Part shown: positions 9,510 through 17,085 of the stretch, in pieces
Numbering within the stretch: position 1 is the first letter of the stretch
How the letters are laid out: every line of letters begins with the position of its first letter
DNA from: CAVSUB01 sp963730995
GTDB taxonomy: Bacteria; Acidobacteriota; Vicinamibacteria; Vicinamibacterales; 2-12-FULL-66-21
NCBI GenBank assembly: GCA_963730995.1
Contig: CAVSUB010000001.1
Coordinates: 1,405,477-1,469,476 of the forward strand
Direction of reading: 5' to 3'
Length of the DNA stretch: 64,000 nt
Notes under the pieces: generated by a model
Told to the model about the DNA's origin: nothing
Seen by the model: only the letters and a program-made list of their open reading frames with translations
Database searches by the model: none
Made by a program: the position numbers and the translations under genes

Positions 9510-10152
9510 ACCCGCTTCGCACGCGCCCGTCGTCAGAGCGAGCGTCCTCGTTGTCGACGATCATGCCCTGCTGCGGACGGGCGTGGCGAACATCATCAAC
9601 CAGGAGCCGGACCTGCGGGTGATCGCCGAGGCGTCGAATGGCCAGGAAGCGATCGACGCGTTCGAGCGCTACCGCCCGGACGTGACGCTGCTCGATCTGC
9701 GAATGCCGGTCATGGAGGGTGTCGAAGCCGTCCGGCAGATTCGCGAACGCGATCCTCTGGCCAAGGTCATCGTGCTCACGACGTACGACACCGACGAGGA
9801 CATCTCGCGCGCGCTCAAGGCCGGGGCAAAGGCGTACGTCCTCAAGGATATTTCCGCCGATCTGTTGATCGAGTGCATCCACGACGTGCTGGCCGGCAAG
9901 ACCTATCTCGCACCGCAGGCCGCCGCCAAGCTTGCCGAGGGTGTTACGCGCGTTCAGCTCACGCCCCGCGAGCTGTCCACGCTCCGTCTGATTGCGGACG
10001 GCCGCTCCAACAAGGAAATTGCGAACGAGCTCGAGATCAGCGAGCGCACGGTGAAGACCCACCTTGGGCATCTCTTCGCGAAGCTCGGCGTGACGAGCCG
10101 CACCGAGGCGGTCAAAATCGCGATGCGCCGGGGCCTGGTGCGCCTGAACTGA
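9496..10152 (+). CDS. NarL/FixJ-family response regulator
   Basis: 218 aa. The receiver domain has the acidic pocket (VLVVDDH, Asp21-Asp22), the phosphoacceptor Asp67 in TLLDLRMP, the switch Thr in VIVLTTYDTD and the conserved Lys in KAYVLKDI. A LuxR-type helix-turn-helix follows (LTPRELSTLRLIADGRSNKE, then ISERTVKTHLGHLFAKLGV). It is the cognate regulator of the kinase just upstream, overlapping that gene by 14 bp. It should bind DNA as a phosphorylated dimer. The divergent RND operon is the nearest plausible target, but no binding site was identified. Confidence 0.95.
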   Translation: MLDAEPASHAPVVRASVLVVDDHALLRTGVANIINQEPDLRVIAEASNGQEAIDAFERYRPDVTLLDLRMPVMEGVEAVRQIRERDPLAKVIVLTTYDTDEDISRALKAGAKAYVLKDISADLLIECIHDVLAGKTYLAPQAAAKLAEGVTRVQLTPRELSTLRLIADGRSNKEIANELEISERTVKTHLGHLFAKLGVTSRTEAVKIAMRRGLVRLN

Positions 10153-10163
10153 CGGGACCGCGA

Positions 10164-11042
10164 TCAAGGACGCTGGCCGAGCTCACGAAGTCTCTCGATC
10201 GCCCCGGTCAGCCCCTGGCCGTTCCCCTCCAAACCCGACCACAAGTCACCGACATCAGCGATGCGCGCCTCCATCGCGCGCAGTGTGAACGTCCGTGGAC
10301 CGACGACGTGGCGTTCGAGCTCGTCCCAGGTGCACGGCGCCGAGATCGGCGCTCCCGGCTTCGGCCGCACGGCGTACGGCGCGGCAAACGTCGCACTGTA
10401 ACCGTTGCGGCCCGTATCGATCAGGATCCGGTTGCCGCGATCCACCTTCGCGAACTCCTGCGTGAGGTGGTCCGGGTCGCGGGTCACGAGGAGCCGGCCC
10501 GCGGCGTGCGCGAATCCCGCGACCTCACCGAAGCCGGACGTGGCATCGAGCGGCACGACAATGTGGAACCCTTTCGACCCTGACGTCTTCAACCAGCTGG
10601 TAAGACCGAGCTCCGACAACAGATCGCGCAGCCTGAGCGCCGATGCGCGGAGGATCTCGGGATTGTCCTCGGATGGATCGAGATCGAAGACGCAGAGATC
10701 CGGCCGATGCAGCCGCGGCGTGCGTGACGGCCACACGTGCGGCGTGATGGTGTTCTGGTTCGCGAGCCAGAGGAGCGATCGCGCGTCGGAGGCGAGCGCA
10801 TAATGCACGGTACCGCCCTTCTTCGGCACCTCGATGCGCTCGAGCCATGCGGGGAAGCCCTTCGAGACGTCCTTGTGGAAGAACCCTTCTTCGGCGATGC
10901 CTGCCGGATACCGCTCCATCGTGATCGGCCGGCCCGCAATGTGCGGAAGCATGATGGGCGCGACAGCTTCGTAGTACGCGGCGAGCTCGCCCTTCGTGAT
11001 GCCATCGTCCGGGAAGAGGACTTTCTCCGGATGGGTGATCAC
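10164..11042 (-). CDS. ligD: LigD-type polymerase/primase (NHEJ polymerase domain protein)
   Basis: 292 aa, the size of the stand-alone polymerase domain of LigD (archaeo-eukaryotic primase superfamily). Hallmarks are HPEKVLFPDDGITKGELAAYY at the N-terminus, the metal-binding pair in CVFDLDPSED, the SGSKGFHIVVPL motif and HPDHLTQEF-like sequence (written DPDHLTQEFAKVDRGNRI here). In bacterial non-homologous end joining this activity fills gaps with a preference for ribonucleotides before ligation. It starts 7 bp after the ligase gene ends, so the two form an operon, encoding as separate proteins what many bacteria carry as one LigD chain. No Ku gene and no 3'-phosphoesterase module is present in this window. 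Confidence 0.9.
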   Translation of the reverse strand: MITHPEKVLFPDDGITKGELAAYYEAVAPIMLPHIAGRPITMERYPAGIAEEGFFHKDVSKGFPAWLERIEVPKKGGTVHYALASDARSLLWLANQNTITPHVWPSRTPRLHRPDLCVFDLDPSEDNPEILRASALRLRDLLSELGLTSWLKTSGSKGFHIVVPLDATSGFGEVAGFAHAAGRLLVTRDPDHLTQEFAKVDRGNRILIDTGRNGYSATFAAPYAVRPKPGAPISAPCTWDELERHVVGPRTFTLRAMEARIADVGDLWSGLEGNGQGLTGAIERLRELGQRP

Positions 11043-11049
11043 GCCGCGA

Positions 11050-11910
11050 TCACCCTTCCTTCACCACGTCGCGAGCGTCCTTGTCCGTACGAAGGCCGAG
11101 CAGACGCGAGTGACGGAGCTTGCCGTGCACCGTCCACTCGATGAAGGCAACCTGGACGACGATCTCGGGGCGCACCCAGTGTGCGCGCACGCGTGGAAGG
11201 CCGACGGCCTTCGTGAACGGCGTATTGGGCATCTCGAGGGCGTCGAGTCTGGCGCGGAGGTCCAGCAGCAGCTTCGTGTCGAACCCCGTGCCGACCTTCC
11301 CGGCGAACACGAACTCGTGGTCCTCGAAATACCCGACGAGGAGTGCCCCCAGCCCGACTCTGCCGCCCTGGGGGTCAGTGAATCCGCCGACGACGAGCTC
11401 CTGGGCGAGCTCGCACTTCATCTTGAGCCAGTGCGGTGAGCGACGGTGCTCGTAAACAGAACCGCGGCGCTTTGCGATGACGCCTTCCCATCCTTCGGCG
11501 CAGGCCCGGTCCCACGGCCTCGAATCTTCTAGCGACTCCACGCGCTGGAGGGGCGCCAGCAAAGGCAGGTCCGCCAGCAGGCCGCGCCGGGCCTCGAGCG
11601 GCACTGACATGACGTCACGGCCATCGAGCCACATGATATCGAAGACGTGATACGCGACCTTCCCGTCGCCCCAGGTGACTTCACCGTCGAGGATGACGTC
11701 TCGCACAGGCAGGCCGGCAATCGCACGGGCAATTTGCGGCATCTCCTGGGGCAGGCGGTTCCGCGAAAGCAGACGAACCTCCGCGCCATCGCGGAACGCG
11801 AGGACACGGATGCCATCGAGCTTGCGCTCGAAGATCCACTCGGGTCCCGTGAACCGCTCCTTGGTCAGGGTCGCGGCCATGGGCTCGACCCAGTCGGGGA
11901 AGTCCGTCAT
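11050..11910 (-). CDS. ATP-dependent DNA ligase, LigD ligase-domain type
   Basis: 286 aa. Nucleotidyltransferase motifs are visible in order: motif I FERKLDGIRV with the adenylated Lys30, motif III VILDGEV, motif IV EGVIAKRRGS and motif V PHWLKMKCE, followed by an OB-fold domain with VVGGFTDPQGGR and LLVGYF. This matches the ligase module of LigD rather than a replicative ligase. It is the first gene of a two-gene operon with the NHEJ-type polymerase, and lies divergently from the CitMHS transporter with only about 60 bp between them. Its likely role is sealing double-strand breaks after end processing. Confidence 0.92.
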   Translation of the reverse strand: MTDFPDWVEPMAATLTKERFTGPEWIFERKLDGIRVLAFRDGAEVRLLSRNRLPQEMPQIARAIAGLPVRDVILDGEVTWGDGKVAYHVFDIMWLDGRDVMSVPLEARRGLLADLPLLAPLQRVESLEDSRPWDRACAEGWEGVIAKRRGSVYEHRRSPHWLKMKCELAQELVVGGFTDPQGGRVGLGALLVGYFEDHEFVFAGKVGTGFDTKLLLDLRARLDALEMPNTPFTKAVGLPRVRAHWVRPEIVVQVAFIEWTVHGKLRHSRLLGLRTDKDARDVVKEG

Positions 11911-11971
11911 CGGCGCACCATCGAACGATTCAATTTACTTTGGATGAGACCGCGGACATGATCCGCTGACC

Positions 11972-13267
11972 GTGCTCGCGCTGTTGGGCCTCGCAACCGT
12001 CGTTCTCCTGCTCGTGCTCATCATGAGCCGCGTCATGTCGCCTTTCGTGGCGCTCATCATGATCCCTACGGCCGCGGCCATTGCCGGCGGCTTCGGCCTG
12101 ACGACGGGACAGTTCATTCTCGCCGGCATCCAACAGATCGCGTCCGTCGCAGCGATGTTCGTCTTCGCGATTCTCTACTTCGGCGTCATGACGGACGCCG
12201 GCATGCTGGATCCAATTGTCGATCGCATCCTCATGGCCGTGGGCACACGGCCGACCCGGATCGTGGTGGGCTCGGCGCTCCTGGCTCTCCTGGTGCACCT
12301 TGACGGATCCGGGGCCGTCACGTTCCTCGTCACCGTGCCCACGATGCTGCCTCTATACGACCGCCTGGGAATGGACCGCCGCATTCTGGCGTGTGTCGCA
12401 TCCATGGCCGCGGGCGTCAACTTCCTGCCCTGGACGGGCCCGACGCTGCGGGCATCGGCTGCCCTGCATGTCTCGACGACCGAGTTGTTTCGGCCGATGA
12501 TTCCCGTACAGGCGGTCGGTCTGGCCTTCGTCTTCTTCGTCGCGTACCTGCTGGGCGCCCGCGAGGAGCGCCGCCTTGGGCCTTCGAGGAGTGAAGCCAT
12601 CGCCATCTCGGCGCGCCAGCTGACCGACGAGGAACGGCGGCTCCGGCGCCCGCGTCGATTCTGGATCAATGCTGTGCTCACGCTGGTCCTGATGGCCGTG
12701 TTGATCTCGGGCGTCGTCGATCCAGCCGTCCTCTTCATGCTGGGCACGGCAGTCGCGTTGATCGTGAACTACGGCTCACCGGAGCTGCAGCGCGGCCGTG
12801 TAGAAGCCCATGCCAGGGCCGCCGTGATGATGGCCGCAATCCTCCTCGCCGCCGGCGCCTTCACGGGGATCATGACGGGCTCGGGCATGCTCAAGGCGAT
12901 GGCGCAGTCGGTGGCCCACGCGGTGCCCGCCTCGATGGCGACCCACATGCCGTTCGTGCTCGGTCTCATCTCGATGCCCCTCAGCCTCCTCTTCGATCCG
13001 GATTCGTTCTATCTCGGCGCGCTGCCCGTCATTGCGGAAGTCGGCCGGACTCTCGGTGTCCCGCCGATTCAATTTGGCCAGGCGGCCCTTCTCGGGCAGA
13101 TGACGACAGGTTTCCCGGTGAGCCCGCTCACGCCGGCAACCTTCCTCGTCGTGGGCCTGACGGGCATCGAGCTCGGCGATCATCAACGCTTCACGGCTCC
13201 GTTTCTGTTCGCGGCCTCCGTGCTGATGACGATTGCGTCGGTGGCTCTAGGAGTCTTCCCTCTGTGA
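11972..13267 (+). CDS. CitMHS-family transporter (citrate/organic acid:metal symporter family)
   Basis: 431 aa, GTG start at 11972. The protein is almost entirely membrane helices, about 11-12 segments, with family features such as FAILYFGVMTDAGMLDPIV, VHLDGSGAVTFLVTVPTML and the C-terminal AALLGQMTTGFPVSPLTPAT. CitMHS carriers move citrate or other carboxylates in complex with divalent metals. Here the gene overlaps by 4 bp (GTGA) with an AtuA-type catabolic gene, so the true substrate is more likely a carboxylate intermediate handled by that pathway; this is inference. Confidence 0.88.
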   Translation: MLALLGLATVVLLLVLIMSRVMSPFVALIMIPTAAAIAGGFGLTTGQFILAGIQQIASVAAMFVFAILYFGVMTDAGMLDPIVDRILMAVGTRPTRIVVGSALLALLVHLDGSGAVTFLVTVPTMLPLYDRLGMDRRILACVASMAAGVNFLPWTGPTLRASAALHVSTTELFRPMIPVQAVGLAFVFFVAYLLGAREERRLGPSRSEAIAISARQLTDEERRLRRPRRFWINAVLTLVLMAVLISGVVDPAVLFMLGTAVALIVNYGSPELQRGRVEAHARAAVMMAAILLAAGAFTGIMTGSGMLKAMAQSVAHAVPASMATHMPFVLGLISMPLSLLFDPDSFYLGALPVIAEVGRTLGVPPIQFGQAALLGQMTTGFPVSPLTPATFLVVGLTGIELGDHQRFTAPFLFAASVLMTIASVALGVFPL

Positions 13268-14610
13268 AGGACGCGAAGGTGGTTCGGATCGGCAGCGGGG
13301 CCGGGTTCTCGGGCGATCGCATCGACCCGGCGATCGAGCTCGCGACACAGGACGCGCTGGACTACCTCGTCTTCGAGTGCCTGGCCGAACGCACCATCGC
13401 CATCGCGCAGCAGGCCAGGGCCAGGGACCCGCGAACCGGCTTCGATCCGATGCTCGCCGAACGCATGCTGGCGGTGCTGCCGGCATGTGTCGAACGCAAG
13501 ATTCGGATCATCACCAACATGGGAGCCGCCAACCCGAGCGCGGCTGCGGGAGTCATCAAAGACGTCGCCCGAGATCTGGGAATTCACGGCCTGTCGATCG
13601 CGACAGTGACCGGCGATGACGTGCTCGATCTGGTCAGACAGCGCAACTGCGTGATCGCCGAAACAGGGAAGCCGATCGCGGCGATCGAAAACAGACTGGT
13701 CTCGGCCAACGCATACATCGGGGCGGAGCCCATCGTCGAAGCGCTGGCCGCCGGGGCAGACGTCGTAATTACGGGGAGGGCGGCCGATCCGTCGCTCTTC
13801 GTCGCGCCGCTCGCTCACGAGTTCGGCTGGCCGCTGAATCTATGGTACGAGCTCGGCCGCGCGACGCTCGTAGGGCACCTGCTCGAGTGTGCCGGTCAGA
13901 TTACCGGCGGATACTTTGCCGATCCGGGCAGCAAGGAGGTCGGGGATCTGAGTCGTCTGGGTTTCCCCATTGCGGAGGTGCCCGCGCAGGGACCGTTCAT
14001 CATCACGAAGGTGCCAGGCTCTGGAGGCTGCGTCACCACCGCGACGTGCAAGGAGCAGCTGCTCTACGAGATCCATGATCCATCCGCGTATTTGACGCCC
14101 GACACGAGAGCGGACTTCAGCCGCGTCCGGATCACGGACGCCGGACCAGACCGGGTCGCCGTGGATGGAGCGACCGGCTGGCCGCGGCCCGAGTCACTGA
14201 AAGTGTCGGTGGGCTGTCTCGACGGGTACATCGGCGAGGGTCAGATCTCATATGCCGGCGCCGGTGCCGTCGACCGCGCCCGCCTTGCCGGATCCATCGT
14301 CGCCGAACGGCTGCGACGGATGGGGGTTCCGGCGGGCGACATCCGAACCGACCTGATTGGTGTCGATGCACTGCATGGCGCGCGAATCTCGGGGCACGGC
14401 AGCCCCTACGAGGTCCGGCTTCGAGTCGCGGCGCGGACGCCGACGATCGCGGGTGCCAGACGAATCGGTTCGGAAGTCGAGGCTTTGTACACGAACGGAC
14501 CTGCCGGGGGCGGCGGCGCGACGTCCGCCACGCGCGAAGTGCTCTCGATGTCGTCCACGTTCGTCCCGCGCGAGCTCGTCCCGTGCGCAGTCCGCTGCGA
14601 GGTGCTCTGA
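13264..14610 (+). CDS. AtuA-family protein (acyclic terpene utilisation, DUF1446)
   Basis: 448 aa. GTG start overlaps the transporter stop by 4 bp. The sequence carries features of the DUF1446/AtuA family: an N-terminal VRIGSGAGFSGDRIDPAIEL, NMGAANPSAAAG, ITGRAADPSLFVAPL, a glycine-rich GSGGCVTTATCKEQLLYEI and the C-terminal TNGPAGGGGATSATREVLS. In Pseudomonas the atu cluster degrades citronellol/geraniol-type terpenes, but many AtuA homologues lie in clusters unrelated to terpenes and the reaction is not firmly established. With the coupled carrier and the small partner that follows, this looks like a compact uptake-and-catabolism operon for an organic acid. Confidence 0.85.
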   Translation: MKDAKVVRIGSGAGFSGDRIDPAIELATQDALDYLVFECLAERTIAIAQQARARDPRTGFDPMLAERMLAVLPACVERKIRIITNMGAANPSAAAGVIKDVARDLGIHGLSIATVTGDDVLDLVRQRNCVIAETGKPIAAIENRLVSANAYIGAEPIVEALAAGADVVITGRAADPSLFVAPLAHEFGWPLNLWYELGRATLVGHLLECAGQITGGYFADPGSKEVGDLSRLGFPIAEVPAQGPFIITKVPGSGGCVTTATCKEQLLYEIHDPSAYLTPDTRADFSRVRITDAGPDRVAVDGATGWPRPESLKVSVGCLDGYIGEGQISYAGAGAVDRARLAGSIVAERLRRMGVPAGDIRTDLIGVDALHGARISGHGSPYEVRLRVAARTPTIAGARRIGSEVEALYTNGPAGGGGATSATREVLSMSSTFVPRELVPCAVRCEVL

Positions 14611-14611
14611 C

Positions 14612-14938
14612 ATGAAGCTGCGGGCGATCAGCCATTCGCGAACAGGAGACAAAGGCGACAGCCTCAACATCTCGCTGATCGCGTTCGACGAGCGGCACTA
14701 TCCGATACTGGTTCGTCACGTGACGGCAGGCCGGGTCGGCGCACACTTCGGCGATCTGTTCGACGGCGAGGTCGTCCGCTACGAGATGCCGACCATCGGC
14801 GCGCTCAATTTCGTCCTGCGCGGCAGGATCGGTGGCGGCGTCACCCGCACGCTCGCGCTCGACGTGCACGGCAAGTCGTTGAGCTCCGCTTTGCTGGAGA
14901 TGGAGATTCCGGATGAAGACGGCAACGACCAACCGTAA
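14612..14938 (+). CDS. AtuA-associated small protein
   Basis: 108 aa, starting 1 bp after the AtuA stop. The sequence (MKLRAISHSRTGDKGDSLNI, HVTAGRVGAHFGDLFDGEV, GALNFVLRGRIGGGVTRTLA, DVHGKSLSSALLEMEI) matches the small domain that is often fused to or encoded next to AtuA, in which SR(S/T)GDKG and the final GK-LSS-LLE are conserved. Its position immediately after atuA supports a subunit or partner role. The function is not biochemically clear to me. There is no signal peptide or membrane segment. Confidence 0.82.
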   Translation: MKLRAISHSRTGDKGDSLNISLIAFDERHYPILVRHVTAGRVGAHFGDLFDGEVVRYEMPTIGALNFVLRGRIGGGVTRTLALDVHGKSLSSALLEMEIPDEDGNDQP

Positions 14939-14963
14939 CGCCACTCGACTGGGGAGATGTCGT

Positions 14964-17050
14964 GTGGGGACTCCGATCACCCCGTCTCTCCTGACCTTTG
15001 CGCTCTCCATCCTCTCCGCGGCGGCCGTCCACGCGCAGGTCACGCGGCTGGAGATCGCCTCCCGCGAACCGTTCAAGGGCAGCCAGGCAGTCGGCGAAGC
15101 CGGACCCTACGAGATCATTCGAGGGAAGATCCACGGCGAAGTAGACCCCGGCGATCCGCATAACACGATCATTCAGGATCTGGAGCTCGCGCCGCGCAAC
15201 GCGCGCGGCAGGGTCGAGTACGTTGCTACGTTTGCGCTGGCCAAGCCGGTGGATCCCGCTCGGGCGTCCGGCACCCTCGTTTATCAAGTCGTCAATCGTG
15301 GTAACGGCGAACCAACGGCGAGTGCGGAGGGGCACATCTCCCTCGTCAGCGGCTGGCAGGGCGACGTTGCCCCGACCGCGTCAAACCAGACCATCGTCGT
15401 CCCCATCGCGAGGAATCGGGATGGATCGGCCCTCACCGGTCCTGTCATAGCGCGCTTCTACAATGTGGCGGCCGGCACGAACACCGTCCCTATTCGTTTG
15501 AGCTCGATGGGAAACGCGCCGGCTCCCTACCCGCCTGCCGATCTCGAACAGCTGACGGCCAGTTTGACAATGCACGCCTCGGAGAGCTCGACGGGCCTCA
15601 AGGGAGGGTCCGCAGCCGTGCCGCGGCAAGCGTGGGCCTTTGCGGATTGCCGGAGCACCCCGTTCCCCGGCACAGCGGATCCCACCCAGTTGTGCCTCAA
15701 GGACGGCTTCGACCCGTCGAAGCTGTACGAGTTGGTCTACACGGCAAAGGATCCACTCGTGCTGGGGATCGGACTGGCCGCAGACGCGCGACATCGTGTC
15801 GTTCTTCCGCCGTTCCGCGACAGATGCCTCCGGCACGGCAAACCCGATCGCAGGCGTGGTTTCGCATGCGATTGCCGTCGGGGACTCGCAGTCGGGCAAT
15901 TTCATCAAGACGTTCGTTCACCTCGGTTTCAATCAGGACCTCTCGCAGCACATCGTGTGGGACGGCGTGTTTCCGCGCATTGCCGCGAGGCAGACGCCGA
16001 TCAATTTTCGATTCGCGCTGCCGGGCGGCGCCGGCACGCTGTACGAGCCTGGCAGCGAGCCGATCGTCTGGTGGGGTCACGTATCAGGACAAGGTCCGCG
16101 GTCGACACGCCGCAAGCCTTCTCGATCGGTGCGCGGCCAGCCACACCTGCCCGAAGGTCATCGAGGCATTCGGAGCGTCGGAGTTCTGGGGTCTCAGAAT
16201 GTCGCCCGGATTGATTGGCACGGACGCTGCGCACGACATCCCGCTCCCCGAGAACGTCCGGCGTTACTACTATCCGGGAACAACGCACGGTGGCGGGCGC
16301 GGAGGCTTTCAAGTGGACGCCGCGTCGACAGGGTTCGGCGGCTGCACGCTTGCCGCAAATCCGAACCCGGAAGCCGACACGACTCGCGCGCTGACAGCGG
16401 CACTGATCGAGTGGGTCGTCAAAGGCACTCCCCCTCCGCCGAGTCGCTATCCACGGCTGGACAGAGGCGAGCTGGTTGCTGCGACGAAGGCGGCCCTCGG
16501 ATTTCCGGATTTGCCAGGCCTCCGCTTCAAGGATTCGCCCGTCAATCCGGTTCTCGACTACGACTTCGGCCCCCTGTTCGTCGCGAATGACATGACAGGC
16601 GTCATCAGCCTCCAACCGCCGCGGATCAGGCGCGTCATCCCGACCTACGTTCCGAAGGTGAATGCCGACGGCAACGAGACCGCCGGCGTGCCATCGGTTC
16701 TGCACCAGGCGCCGCTCGGGACCTATCTCGGTTGGAATCTGACGGCAGGAGGGTTTTTCGCCGGACAGGGTTGCGGTTTCGCCGGCGGATACGTGGCGTT
16801 CGCGAAGACGGTGGCCGAGCGGGCGTCCACTCACGATCCGCGCCTCTCGGTCGAGGAGCGCTATGGCACCCTCGAGGGATACGTCTGCGTCGTCGAGCAC
16901 GCCGCCAGTCAGGCTGTCGGCCAGCGATTTCTGCTGAAAGACGACGCCAATCGGTTGGTCCGCGAGGCCCGAGCAAGCGGTGTGCTTCCGGCAGAGGCGG
17001 AGAGCACTGAAGCTGACCGCGAAATCGGAAGGAGGCTTTGTTCCCGGTGA
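14964..17050 (+). pseudogene. Secreted alpha/beta-hydrolase-domain protein interrupted by two +1 frameshifts
   Basis: The best start is GTG 14964 with GGGGAGA at 14951-14957, giving a signal peptide (GTPITPSLLTFALSILSAAA). Frame 1 runs to ADA near 15782, then skipping G15783 continues as TRDIVSFFRRS, with the nucleophile-elbow-like AVGDSQSGNFIKTF. Skipping one G in the run 16073-16076 then continues as VTYQDKVRGRHAASLLDRC, EFWGLRMSPGLIGTDA and YYYPGTTHGGGRGG up to the stop at 17050. The repaired product is about 694 aa, typical of large exported hydrolases of the Abhydrolase_10 type. The reading is well conserved on both sides of each shift, so sequencing error or very recent inactivation are both possible. 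It follows the AtuA operon closely and may be co-transcribed. Confidence 0.75.
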
Positions 17051-17085
17051 GAACCCGAGGCGTGGCGGGGCTTGAAAGCCCCGCC

